Positions 1 to 12,080 of a DNA stretch of 64,000 nt are shown here, piece after piece. The stretch's first letter is position 1, and every line of letters starts with the position of its first letter. The stretch lies in assembly GCA_963513935.1 (NCBI GenBank), contig OY740768.1, positions 72,516,877 to 72,580,876 on the forward strand. Reading direction: 5' to 3'. The stretch is from Aphrophora alni (lineage: Eukaryota; Arthropoda; Insecta; Hemiptera; Aphrophoridae). A program made the translations under genes and the position numbers. A model generated the notes under the pieces. It worked only from the letters and a program-made list of their open reading frames with translations, was not told the origin of the DNA and searched no databases.

Positions 1-551
1 AGTAACGGTGGATTACAGTTGATGTAGTGATTTTACTGATTGTGTAAAAATATTAATACATAATGCAATGAAAGAGAAATTGAAGTGTGTGTACAATTTA
101 TAATGGATTTATATTTAAGTGACAATTTGTATCAAGTGAAAACAATCAATAGACTCCGTGCTTATGGGTAAAGCGTTTTGGACATAAACTCAATAAATAC
201 ATCGTAAAGTCAAATAACAAAGAAGAAGAAAATCATTGATAGAATTACCTATAATTATATGTATATAATATATACCTAGTTTTCTTTATGTACTTCGGTG
301 TAGATAAATTGTAGGAGGGTACGCATAATTCCTGAACTTTAATTTTTAGAATATTAAAGATGATATTCCAACAAAATTTCATCGAAATCGATAGAGTTAA
401 TTTTGAAAAATTATACGTTTTATAAGAGATCCATAGACAAATTTAGATTTTCAAGTTTGTTTATACTCATCATTTTTTAACTCCCGAAGTGTCATTTTTA
501 GAAACCAAAACGTGTTATTTAGGCCCATATAACCTACATTTTTTATAGCAA
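1..551. other. AT-rich non-coding stretch
   Basis: No ORF, RNA gene or clear repeat is visible. A pyrimidine run ending in TTTTATAG just before 549 could serve as a splice acceptor for the ORF that follows, but this is weak. Confidence 0.5.
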
Positions 552-554
552 AAT

Positions 555-779
555 GTGATGATCAAAATCTATGATAACACATTAAATCAAAATCAAAATC
601 AATCAACCGGCTGTGAAAGAACGTTAGACACATACGACAGACGACAAAAAGAAAGACTGCATTTAAATAAACTATATAGAAACACATTTTTAGGGGCTCA
701 GAGAAACTCAAAACGGAAATATCCGCAAAAACCTCAACATCGATTTTACGACCCACATATAAATTTATCTAAACAATAA
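555..779 (+). CDS. Short hypothetical ORF, 74 codons, family unknown
   Basis: An open frame with an ATG at 558, ending in TAA at 777-779. The product is polar and basic, rich in Asn, Gln, Arg and Lys, with a run NQNQNQ near residue 12 and a C-terminal half containing KRKYPQKPQHRFYDP. This balanced composition is less like random AT-rich translation than other short ORFs here. A TTTTATAG acceptor-like sequence precedes it by a few bases and would keep the frame open, so it could be a terminal exon rather than a whole gene. No signal peptide, membrane segment or known motif is seen. I do not recognise the family, and a chance ORF remains quite possible. Confidence 0.22.
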   Translation: MMIKIYDNTLNQNQNQSTGCERTLDTYDRRQKERLHLNKLYRNTFLGAQRNSKRKYPQKPQHRFYDPHINLSKQ

Positions 780-1759
<980 letters not shown>

Positions 1760-2489
1760 TAATTGTAGACAGTCAAACTTTTTTCTGAACAGCTTTTATG
1801 ATAGAAGGGTTAGATTCCTTATACAGTCAGGAAGAAAGCATATGAGAATGATAGTAGTTATTTATCTGGGCAATGTATAGACATCTATTAATTATGGAGA
1901 AGAAATATCTATCATTGCAATCTATGTAGACTGAAAGAAAAGGCTGAACATGTTGTCTTTTGTAAAAGATATAGCAAAATAAAGTATGAAGTGCTAGTAG
2001 CGGACAGTTTGAATGTGGAAAAATTATACGCAATTTTAAGTTACGGACTTTCCCCCGAATTGTAGAGGTATTTCAAAAAAACAAGAAAGTTTTGTAAAGG
2101 TTAAAAGTAAGATTATTGTTATCTAGATGAGACGATGGATAGAATGTTCATGAGGCCTAACTACGAAAACACAATCTCATAGAATAATCATACATTAAAT
2201 ACAAATTGCCCACAAATTTATTAGTTTATTGCATCATTATGTCAACAATAGAAGGGTTCAAGTTAATTAAACTTTTTCTAACTTATGACGTATTAAAAGT
2301 AGAGTTTTAATTAAGATAATACACATTAAGTGCTTAAGATATAATATTATTTTTAATTTGCTGTTTTTAGTTAGGTATATTAGTTAAATTATTTATACTG
2401 ACTATTTATCTATTTAAGTAGTTCTTAAAATAAATGTAACTATTAGATTTTAAGATAATTATTTTTGTTAAAATGTCTATACTAAGCTT
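1760..2489. other. AT-rich non-coding stretch
   Basis: No coding potential, RNA gene or repeat recognised. Confidence 0.5.
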
Positions 2490-2645
2490 TTAGATGGTGT
2501 TCTTGGTATAAGTGCAAGAGACTCCATTTTCGATTCCAGTGGAGGCTCAAATATTTATGTGTTGACCATGTAACGTGGGTTAAATGGAGAGCTATGATTG
2601 GCAGTTATCCTGTCTCTAAAAAACTATAATTACGACATCAGGAAT
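2490..2645 (+). repeat. SINE-like repeat with degenerate tRNA-type box
   Basis: Contains TTTTCGATTCC (about 2527), close to a pol III B box, preceded by TTGGTATAAGTGC, which resembles an A box but is spaced too closely for an intact tRNA. The body motif starting GTTGACC and followed by a GGGAGCTATGAT-like string recurs, diverged, near 28755, 39136 and 45090. That pattern fits an old tRNA-derived SINE family. Boundaries and target duplications are not visible. Confidence 0.4.
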
Positions 2646-3432
2646 TATATGTGTTAATGCCATATTACCATAATATTTGTCGTCTAGCAAACTTTCTGTT
2701 GTTGCACGGAATTATTTTTATTCTTTACAAACGTACAATATTTTGTTTAATATATACATTCTCTTCAGAAATAAGAGAAAATAAACTATTATAATTGTAT
2801 GGATTTTGGGGAAGCATTTAATCATTATAACAAGTGCTAATCTCGCGGCAATTTCTGATTTGATTTGTTATCCGTTAGTGTGAGAGAAAAATGTAGAGCA
2901 AAACATGATGTCTGGTGGATCCACTCGAATAGACTAGAATATTCTTCATATCATTTATTTACATATTTGCTATTTTATAAAAATTGATACAAGACCTTTC
3001 TAGAATATTAAGGGTCAACTCTCGTTGTCAAGTAGAAAATTTGGAACATGACACACTTGAAAACTTAATAAAGGAACCCAAGGTTAAAATTACGCTTAAA
3101 GCTGTAAAAATAACTAAAATTGAATACGTGGTAGGGGAGACATGACCTGTTAATATGAATGTTATTAGTTATTGCTTTCTGTTTTATTGTAAGTGTGTGT
3201 TTTTTTATAAAGATATAATTATTGAAATTAAGTTTTTAGGTGCAAAAATAAATTGTTTTGTTATATTTTATTCTCTAAGAATATTTGTAATATTATTTTA
3301 ATTAATGATGTTCTGAATTATTAATGGATGCGGAATTCAAATTACTTCTATTTCTATAGTTTTGTAACTAGTAACATATTTAGACTCTACCATTAAAACA
3401 TAATAGTTATTATATTACCTTACTAGAAATTG

Positions 3433-3433
<1 letters not shown>
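2646..3433. other. AT-rich non-coding stretch
   Basis: No gene or recognisable repeat; composition is typical of the surrounding sequence. Confidence 0.5.

Positions 3434-3497
<64 letters not shown>
3434..3497. repeat. (AT)n microsatellite
   Basis: About 64 bp of alternating AT, lying some 350 bp upstream of the LTR-type element. Confidence 0.97.
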
Positions 3498-3499
<2 letters not shown>

Positions 3500-3841
3500 A
3501 AAAAAAGTAATATGTAAGATTATATTTTTGGCATTTGTATAAAAATGTACGCATACATGCTATATTAAAAGTTTCTACATTAACAGTTCTGAGACGAAAG
3601 CGTATAAAAGAAACGAAAAAACTCTTCAAGACAAACCCTCTTTCTTAATCGCTTCCATTATCTTGCGTCGACAATTACAAAGAAATCTCTAACTTGTTCT
3701 AGCCTTCCCCTTTTTATCTCTTTTATTTCTGCTCATTTATTTCCACATTTTTGGTGTATTATTTAATCTGGCCTACTCATCATGTTCTTGGGTTCATCTA
3801 AAGTATACATTTTAAAAGTGTATCTCAAATCATTAGCATAA

Positions 3842-3845
3842 CCAT
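3842..3845. other. Left target-site duplication (CCAT)
   Basis: CCAT immediately precedes the left terminal repeat, and the same CCAT follows the right one at 9815-9818. No such duplication lies inside the element, so the two repeats and the intervening 2.2 kb were inserted as a unit. Confidence 0.8.
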
Positions 3846-5728
3846 TGTTACCAGGGGACTTAAATTTAAGAAAGGCGGAACCAAATGGTAACAATGTTTG
3901 AAAATAGAAATAAAAAAAAGACAAAGACAAATTTAGTAATTAACAAGGCTCAAGTTTATTGAACAAAAAAAGAAATTTCGACGTTTCAGATTTTATCATT
4001 TACAACTGAGAAAGACATCCTGAGACAAAATTATCATAAACACCTTATGATTAACAATATTATATTTTAAAAAAAGATTATACGCCCTTAAAGTGAAATA
4101 TTATAATTTAAAAAAAAATTAATCAATAGAGTCTGAAAATTTATCCCCCCCCTTTTTTTTTTTAGTTTATATATTTTATAGTTACAAAATTTAACAAAAG
4201 ACAATGAGCACAGCTTAACAATTAGCTGGATTATAATTAATCCAAAAAAAAAGATTATATGCCCTTAAATGTAAAAATTACAAAATAAAAAAAAAGATGA
4301 AAAGATACTGATTTTTTATTTCCCCCCCCCCTTTTAACTTTATGAAATGATAGCTTTCTAAAACAGTTACATAATATTACTTATTTTATAAATTACTTAA
4401 ATGCTATATTGGCCAATAAATATATATATATTTTAGATAAAGAATTTATTATAAAAAAAAGAAGTTTATTTAAAAAGAAAATTTTGAATATTTAATTTTA
4501 TTAATTGACGTCAATATTTTAATTTAGAAAATAACCTCTGGGAGGTTGTTAGGACCGAAAGTTTGCATGCAGGCTCCACCCAATAATTTTTATATATTTT
4601 ATAATTAATTACACAAGTCTACATCTAAAAGAATGTTTTAAGAAAACATATTCGCTGAAATAAATTTTAGGCACATATACAATATGAGTTTAATTAAAGT
4701 TCAATAAAGTTAGTTTTTTTCTTTTTTTTTTTTTTTTACATCACTTTTGTGCACATGAAACTGAAGCTAAGTTGGATAAAACGTGTTTTGGTTAACAGGA
4801 CGAAACATGTCTAGATCTTTCGCTGTGTTTCTTCTACCAGCATATTAGCTATAGCAAAAAACATGTTTTTTAGTGTCTGTACAAAATCGGACATGTTTTA
4901 GCATTAATGTTCATTATTAAAGAAAATATCTGGTTATTTGTCAAAATCAAAGAAAATTGATTGTATAACAGAAATTCGTTAAGATTGTACTTAAAAGCTT
5001 CTTAGATGATTATAAATCTATTTATATATATTTAATTTTGTTTGAAACAAAGCTTGTATAAGACTTGCAAAGATTTGCAAAAGTCTGCAAAACGAAATTT
5101 TCTGATTTAGAACAGATTTCTTCAATTGTTTTATATTTGACATGTACAATGAGATATTTCGATCATTCAAAGTTCAACATTAGTTTGCACTTATTTCACA
5201 TAATTGTTCCAAACTCAAAATGTGCCTTTACAAGATTTTGTAAAGTATGTTTTAAGAAAAGTAAATTTTTATAATCATTGAGTTTCAAAAGAACATTGAA
5301 TATTAAATAAAACATGAAATACATATTTTAAAAATACATGATAATTAATAAATTGTTTTAAAGCATTAACAAAAATTTAATATATGATAAAATCTGTACC
5401 TGGAAAATCCTGTCGCAGTTCACGTAAGCTTGTGCCGTGAAAACGAAAATTTACTAAACATTATAGAACTAAAACGCACAAAACTTGTAGATTAACATTG
5501 CCAAAAAACTAGGGTTGAAATTTTGAAGTCCAAGAAAGAAATTTTTCTCTAACGTAGCTGAATATGGATGTCAGACATTGTGTGTGACTACCGGTAGACT
5601 AGATAAAGGTTTTAGATCGGCTCGCTAACCAGCCGTTGTACTCTGTACTTAGATAGAGACGGAAGATAAGAGGCACGGCGAGTGGACTGCCGATAACAAA
5701 AATGCAGATTTATTTTATGAATGCTACA
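3846..5728 (+). repeat. Left long terminal repeat (copy A)
   Basis: It is 1883 bp, unusually long for an insect LTR. The start folds back on itself: TGTTACC at 3846 pairs with GGTAACA about 40 bases later. A perfect TTGACGTCAA palindrome lies at about 4505-4514, followed by a GC-richer stem-loop (4533-4547) and a GCATGC-containing box; this block is the best conserved part among the family copies. Long poly-C and poly-T runs occur near 4145 and 4322. A chance ORF at 5065-5274 is duplicated in the right repeat and is not considered a gene. Confidence 0.85.
4505..4602 (+). promoter_or_regulatory. Conserved LTR core: TGACGTCA palindrome plus stem-loop
   Basis: TGACGTCA matches the CRE/ATF consensus. 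It is followed by AACCTC-TGG-GAGGTT (4533-4547), a perfect six-pair stem, and then AGGACCGAAAG and GCATGC. The older copies at 19869 and 25845 (minus) keep the palindrome and the hairpin, with AACCTC/GAGGTT changed to AACCCC/GGGG, meaning paired positions changed together. A transcriptional or RNA function inside the LTR is inferred. Confidence 0.5.
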
Positions 5729-5773
5729 GCTCTCCCCCCCCGAAAGACGGAGTTAGGGTGGAGTCAGAAAAGA

Positions 5774-5887
5774 GGCCAGAAGGGCCTCCCGCAAAATTTT
5801 GAAAAAGGGGCAAAGGGCCAGAGGGGCCTCCAAAAGATTCTAAAGAAGGGGCCAGAAGGGCCTCCCACAAAATTTAGCAACGGGGCA
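5774..5887 (+). repeat. Irregular tandem repeat with GGCCAGAAGGGCCTCC core
   Basis: Three copies of GGCCAGARGGGCCTCC, starting at about 5774, 5816 and 5850, separated by A-rich spacers containing AAAATTT or AAAGATT. Each core is itself nearly palindromic (GGCC...GGCC). It is the most GC-rich stretch of the element. Confidence 0.75.
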
Positions 5888-7468
5888 CGTGATAGAAACA
5901 ACGCTTCATAATGCTTTAATAATCACCACTCTAGGGTGTAGCCTCCTTCGGCACTTACTTATTAAATTTTGAAATTTCTATAGCGTCTCAGCTCTTCCCA
6001 CCTATCATTGGGACAAGCCCCCGACAGAAAGAGCTGAAGGATGACGCAAAGGTCGACATTGCTGTGCATGAACTGACTTTGTACTCTAAGGTACGTGGGG
6101 AAAGGGGTGGAGTGGCACCTCGGGACACCAAGAGGAGGTGACCACTCCGGGGACCAGGGGAGGGAAAGTGCATAGCACTAAGGACTTCAGGAAAAGGCCG
6201 GACTCAGAGGAAGCTCACATGCGGGAGGAGCAATTTTAATCCTCTGAACCGACCATTAAAATATACATATCAAAAATAAATAAAAATAAAACAAAAACTC
6301 CTGAAGCCTTTTAGGTCAGATCATGCTCAGCGTCGTTATTTTTTAAACTCCTCTTCTCCCATACGAAGAGAAATTTAAACTATTCACGGCTCTTAACAAT
6401 TTCCGTGAGAAAAAAGAATTTTGAAGGGTCTAAACAAATAATCCATTTGAAAAATAAACAAAGAAGCAGTATGAAACGTTGGGGAGTCAAAAAATTTTCT
6501 GCTGCGCAAAGCAGGGCTTGTAGTTGACTTAAGGTCTTATATGTGTATCTTTAATCATGTGCCCCAAAAAGGAATTTAAATTAATCAAAAAAGGTGTAAA
6601 AAAAAATTTCATCAAAATTTCTAAGTGTTAAAAAAAAAGATGTACAAAAGAAAGAAGTGTAAAAAAAAAGGTGTAGCAAAAGAGATGGTGCCAAGATGAA
6701 AGTATATAAAAGGTGACCCATGACAAAAAAAAACAAACTCCGGTTTTCTCAACCCTAAACAAACTAAATAAGGAACCAACATGTTGACCTGCTAATAAAA
6801 AAGACAAACAACCGAATAATTTAAAGAATAGACAAACAGGCCAACCATGTTGTCCTACATACAAAACTGGGCCCCTATAAATTTGGAAAAGAAAATTTAG
6901 CTCACAATGATATATTATTAAGGAGTGTTCAGCATTTCAATTTACTATTAAACAAATGCCACCATCTGCATCAACCAGTCCACTGCCATCCCGCCTATTG
7001 CTCATGATGATAAAATTTAAAAAAAAAATAAATAAAAATAATTTTCTTTCAAGATGACGAAAACAAAAAAAAATTCAAAAGCAAGCTCCGTGTTCTTTAA
7101 CGGGTCCACTAATCGCAGCAAATCCACTGCCATTTTAACTGTTGCTGATAATTATTGAAAAAAAATAAACCAAGTAATTTTAAAAAAAAATTTCTTTTAA
7201 GATGATGCAAAAAATGAAAAAGCCAGAGAAAGACTCAAGAAATATATGTAGTGTAGTTGTTGTGTATATGTGTGTGTGTAAGTATGAATTAATACAGACA
7301 AGCGAAAGAAAACTCGAGAAAATTTTTGAAGGAGATTTTGAATTTTTTTTGTTTTTTTTTTGTTTTTAACTATTTTTGGATTTTATTATTTATTTAAATT
7401 TTTTTTTGATTCCCGAATGAGCCCGCTGTCTGGATCAAATTCAGTGAATGACTAGTGTGCAGTGTTTG

Positions 7469-7471
<3 letters not shown>

Positions 7472-7534
<63 letters not shown>
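7472..7534. repeat. (AT)n microsatellite inside the LTR-type element
   Basis: About 63 bp of alternating AT in the internal region, between the GC-rich 5' part and the right terminal repeat. Confidence 0.97.
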
Positions 7535-7540
<6 letters not shown>

Positions 7541-7929
7541 TTTAAGCAGACAAAATAATAATAAAAAAAAATTTTATCAAAATTGGTTTAGAAGTTTTTG
7601 TGTAAGTGTTTATAAAAATAAATAAATAATAAATAAAAAAGAGACTATAGATTTATAGAGATTTGAATATTTAAAATAAATAGAATAAAAAAAAATTTCA
7701 TCAGCAACAGTTGTGCAGTATTTGAAAAAGCTGCAAAACATAAAAATGAGCCTTGTTTAACAAAGATAATTTTGAATTTAAATTTAGATAGTTCCAATGC
7801 AAAATTTTGAAAATTAACTACGGTTCCAGAATTTAAAATTAACAACTCTATAATTTAATTTAACCACACTAGAATCTAGAATCAACCACGCTAGAATAGA
7901 AAATCAACCACGCTCTGCTACCAGAAACA

Positions 7930-9814
7930 TGTTACCAGGGGACTTAAATTTAAGAAAGGCGGAACCAAATGGTAACAATGTTTGAAAATAGAAATAAAAA
8001 AAAGACAAAGACAAATTTAGTAATTAACAAGGCTCAAGTTTATTGAACAAAAAAAGAAATTTCGACGTTTCAGATTTTATCATTTACAACTGAGAAAGAC
8101 ATCCTGAGACAAAATTATCATAAACACCTTATGATTAACAATATTATATTTTAAAAAAAGATTATACGCCCTTAAAGTGAAATATTATAATTTAAAAAAA
8201 AATTAATCAATAGAGTCTGAAAATTTATCCCCCCCCCCTTTTTTTTTTTAGTTTATATATTTTATAGTTACAAAATTTAACAAAAGACAATGAGCACAGC
8301 TTAACAATTAGCTGGATTATAATTAATCCAAAAAAAAAGATTATATGCCCTTAAATGTAAAAATTACAAAATAAAAAAAAAGATGAAAAGATACTGATTT
8401 TTTATTTCCCCCCCCCCTTTTAACTTTATGAAATGATAGCTTTCTAAAACAGTTACATAATATTACTTATTTTATAAATTACTTAAATGCTATATTGGCC
8501 AATAAATATATATATATTTTAGATAAAGAATTTATTATAAAAAAAAGAAGTTTATTTAAAAAGAAAATTTTGAATATTTAATTTTATTTATTGACGTCAA
8601 TATTTTAATTTAGAAAATAACCTCTGGGAGGTTGTTAGGACCGAAAGTTTGCATGCAGGCTCCACCCAATAATTTTTATATATTTTATAATTAATTACAC
8701 AAGTCTACATCTAAAAGAATGTTTTAAGAAAACATATTCGCTGAAATAAATTTTAGGCACATATACAATATGAGTTTAATTAAAGTTCAATAAAGTTAGT
8801 TTTTTTCTTTTTTTTTTTTTTTTACATCACTTTTGTGCACATGAAACTGAAGCTAAGTTGGATAAAACGTGTTTTGGTTAACAGGACGAAACATGTCTAG
8901 ATCTTTCGCTGTGTTTCTTCTACCAGCATATTAGCTATAGCAAAAAACATGTTTTTTAGTGTCTGTACAAAATCGGACATGTTTTAGCATTAATGTTCAT
9001 TATTAAAGAAAATATCTGGTTATTTGTCAAAATCAAAGAAAATTGATTGTATAACAGAAATTCGTTAAGATTGTACTTAAAAGCTTCTTAGATGATTATA
9101 AATCTATTTATATATATTTAATTTTGTTTGAAACAAAGCTTGTATAAGACTTGCAAAGATTTGCAAAAGTCTGCAAAACGAAATTTTCTGATTTAGAACA
9201 GATTTCTTCAATTGTTTTATATTTGACATGTACAATGAGATATTTCGATCATTCAAAGTTCAACATTAGTTTGCACTTATTTCACATAATTGTTCCAAAC
9301 TCAAAATGTGCCTTTACAAGATTTTGTAAAGTATGTTTTAAGAAAAGTAAATTTTTATAATCATTGAGTTTCAAAAGAACATTGAATATTAAATAAAACA
9401 TGAAATACATATTTTAAAAATACATGATAATTAATAAATTGTTTTAAAGCATTAACAAAAATTTAATATATGATAAAATCTGTACCTGGAAAATCCTGTC
9501 GCAGTTCACGTAAGCTTGTGCCGTGAAAACGAAAATTTACTAAACATTATAGAACTAAAACGCACAAAACTTGTAGATTAACATTGCCAAAAAACTAGGG
9601 TTGAAATTTTGAAGTCCAAGAAAGAAATTTTTCTCTAACGTAGCTGAATATGGATGTCAGACATTGTGTGTGACTACCGGTAGACTAGATAAAGGTTTTA
9701 GATCGGCTCGCTAACCAGCCGTTGTACTCTGTACTTAGATAGAGACGGAAGATAAGAGGCACGGCGAGTGGACTGCCGATAACAAAAATGCAGATTTATT
9801 TTATGAATGCTACA
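7930..9814 (+). repeat. Right long terminal repeat (copy B)
   Basis: 1885 bp, aligned base for base with 3846-5728 apart from two extra C residues in the poly-C run near 8230 and one A/T difference near 8589. It starts TGTTACC and ends GCTACA, directly followed by the CCAT duplication at 9815-9818. Confidence 0.85.
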
Positions 9815-9818
9815 CCAT
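9815..9818. other. Right target-site duplication (CCAT)
   Basis: Matches CCAT at 3842-3845 on the other side of the element. Confidence 0.8.
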
Positions 9819-10038
9819 TTTAATCTTCATTTTCTACAACGGTTTTAATGTATTACAGTTTTAATTTTCCCCTTATTTTAATATTTCAGATTTTATCTAC
9901 ACCTTCTTGATTTTTTTAACGCCACTCTCACAAATTGGATTTAGCCTGAATTTAACTATATTCTTAATTAATTGAATAATATACAAAAACGTATAAAATT
10001 GCCGTTCAGAAAATAGTATCACAATTTAACTATATTCT

Positions 10039-10119
10039 GCGGCAAAAGACCATTAGGTCGACGCCGGTGATGCCTCTGATGGAGGTTATCACAGCCCAGT
10101 TTAAAAAAAAACAAAAAAA
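10039..10119 (+). mobile_element. Short retroposed fragment with poly(A) tail and 11-bp TSD
   Basis: About 63 bp of GC-richer sequence (GCGGCAAAAGACC ... CACAGCCCAG) ends in an A-rich tail (about 10103-10119). It is bracketed by AACTATATTCT at 10028-10038 and again at 10120-10130. A poly(A) tail plus an 11-bp duplication is the hallmark of LINE-mediated insertion, here a 5'-truncated LINE or SINE end. The source family is not recognised. Confidence 0.75.
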
Positions 10120-10130
10120 AACTATATTCT

Positions 10131-11777
10131 ACTGTACTTTTATTATAGATAGTGAATACTGTACTTTTATGTATAGCAAATAGTTGACAATTTGCTATTA
10201 ATTAACCTTTATATTTGATGAACATGACGGCTTATTTTTATTATTTCCATACCGCTTCAGTTAAACTAATAAACTATAATGTTGAAGAAAGAAATTTCTG
10301 TGAGTAAAAACAAATGAAAAAACAGGGCAACATATAAAATGTGTTGATATATCTGCAAATTCTCAAGGGCAACAAAATACAAAAAATAATCCTGGAGGGA
10401 ACAAGGGTTGAGAAAATTAAAGATGCAAAGTTTAACGGAACAGAAATTGTCAGAGTTCAAACTTTGGTAAAACTTTTTGTTTTTAATAACTTTCGTATGG
10501 AAATATCATAGACTACTCGTTCTGTTTATACATCCGAAGGTAACATTAGTTTTATTATTATATTTAATTAAAATTCCATAATTATTATTAATTTTGGTAA
10601 ATCACATAGTTAATTATTACGATGTTTAGAAAATTATTGTTATAAATGGAATTGGTATTAAAACACTTTGGTAATTGGTTCCAGAATGACATTTGATATT
10701 ATATTACTAAAAAAGACTTTATATATTCTTCTTGAATTTGTACTTATCAACAGAGTAGAGTGTGATCATTATGTCCCTACTCTTATTTTTTAACAATTGA
10801 AAAACAAAATTTAATCTTTGGGAATCCTACTTTGAACACAGTGCTTTATTCGTATATCATTTCTTATTCTCTTACTGAGAAGACTATGAGGGTTTAAGTC
10901 TACACAAAGAGTGAAGGCTCTTATATAAAATAAGTGAAGGCATATGATAAATGATTTTAAAGGTTTTGATGAGTAGACAAAATGGCAGAAGAGAAACTTA
11001 ATTTCTTAGAGTATGTCAAAAATGTCTACCTGTTAAAAGAGAGCTTTAATCACCAACACATTTAAATTATGTATCACACGACTCACCACATCAGATATTT
11101 AAATTGACTCCTCCCTGTTGTCGTCAGAACAAGTTATTATATCAAAATGTTGAGTATCAGACTAGCAAAGTTTGAATTTTTTATTAAAAATATTAACTAA
11201 AATAGAGGGGCTCTGGGACTTATCACACGGTATACTTATTAATATGATGATGGAAAAGTCGATTTTGAAATTATCTTAATATCCGTTTGGGTGACATTGA
11301 CAAAACAAAAAAAATTTAGAATGATATTTAGCGGCTCATTGAAGACTACCTCTAAAAGCTTGGACAACTAACCTACATTTTTGGTACATTTGTAATTTAT
11401 TCATATAACTATTGTCTTTCAATTTTACCAGAACCAAATATTTTGAATAATTTCCATAATATAACAAATTACAATTTTTTAAAATAAAATCGGCTCTATA
11501 GATTAAAACAAAATAATAAAAACAAAGAGAACAGTAATTTACAGTAATTTGTTGAATCGATAGGCGACCCGTCATATATCGACTCATGATTATTAACTTA
11601 AAATCACTAAAATTATATTGTTAATCAATATTAATAATCTAATGTTTTGTTTTAGAAAAGAAGATATTTTTTTACATGGTTAAATTAAAATTTTAGTTTT
11701 AAATCAATAATTAAAAACAATACCATTTTTCAAAATTTAAATACCCCAACAAACCGACAATCATCGTCGATTGTAAC
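10131..11777. other. AT-rich non-coding stretch
   Basis: Only short ORFs with unremarkable AT-driven composition. No gene, RNA or repeat boundary recognised. Confidence 0.5.
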
Positions 11778-11812
11778 TGAGGATGACGACTTTGTTCTAG
11801 AATCGTCGTTTT
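11778..11812 (+). repeat. Decayed hammerhead-like motif of the Penelope-type repeat
   Basis: CTGAGGATGACGACTTTGTT resembles the start of the hammerhead-like motif at 52108, and a GTCGTT follows after a short insertion, but the GAAAC and cleavage-site portions are absent. A relic at best. Confidence 0.25.
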
Positions 11813-11924
11813 AAAAGTATTTTGTTGTTGTGAAAATTGGAGTTGTCATTAATTATTGATGAAAAAACATCATTTTTAATAGATTTAAATGAACATTATT
11901 TTATTGTCTAATTTTCATTCGAAA

Positions 11925-12080
11925 TAATGTTCAAATGTTAATTTATTCTGTCGTTTATTGGCTCCTCATTGGTAAACAAGCAAAACATTATTCTCAATAA
12001 GCAATTAGTTCAGATGAACGAGATTTTAACTGCTAATGAGAAATTGATTAATTTTATTGAATGTAATGGTAGTCGGTAAA
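11925..12080 (+). repeat. Dispersed repeat family R, copy 1
   Basis: Aligns by eye with 29645-29815, sharing in order a GTTCAAATG/GTTTGAACAT segment, TGTCGTTTATTGGCTCC versus TGTCGTTATTTGCCTCT, CATTGGTAAAC, TCAATAA and CAATYAGTTC. Divergence is high. No coding sense; element type unknown. Confidence 0.5.

Larger units (their letters stand above)
5729..7929 (+). other. Internal region of the LTR-type element, non-coding
   Basis: It begins with a poly-C run and a GC-rich stretch to about 6240, which contrasts with the AT-rich flanks, then becomes A-rich with many poly-A runs. The longest open frame on the plus strand in the GC-rich part is about 66 codons without an ATG and ends in TGA near 6140; I see no retroviral motif in it. 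Between 6240 and 7929 there are only short ORFs. It looks like a large derivative that depends on proteins supplied elsewhere. Confidence 0.6.
3846..9814 (+). mobile_element. Young non-autonomous LTR-type element, 5969 bp
   Basis: Two direct repeats (3846-5728 and 7930-9814) begin TGTTACC and end GCTACA, giving the TG...CA termini expected of LTRs, and the whole is flanked by a 4-bp CCAT duplication. By eye the repeats differ at one base (near 4504/8589) and by two C residues in one poly-C run, so insertion was recent. The 2201-bp middle holds no gag, protease, reverse transcriptase or integrase that I can recognise. No obvious tRNA primer-binding site follows the left repeat and no clear polypurine tract precedes the right one. 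Solo copies of the terminal repeat elsewhere in the window support an LTR-type life cycle. A 4-bp duplication would suit a Ty3/Gypsy-related parent, but the superfamily cannot be assigned from this copy. Orientation is by convention, TG end first. Confidence 0.8.

Noticed and set aside
2502..2537. Possible tRNA gene (A- and B-box-like strings)
   Set aside because: The boxes are only about 13 bp apart and no cloverleaf can be drawn; better explained as a SINE relic.
3960..4040. TTTCGACGTTTCAG followed by CTGAGAAAGACATC in the LTR as another hammerhead
   Set aside because: G8 is missing from the core and no complementary helix I or cleavage triplet is in place; similarity is superficial.
5065..9360. 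Identical 69-codon ORFs at 5065-5274 and 9151-9360
   Set aside because: They are the same position in the two LTR copies; no initiation context, no homologue in older LTR copies and no recognisable domain.
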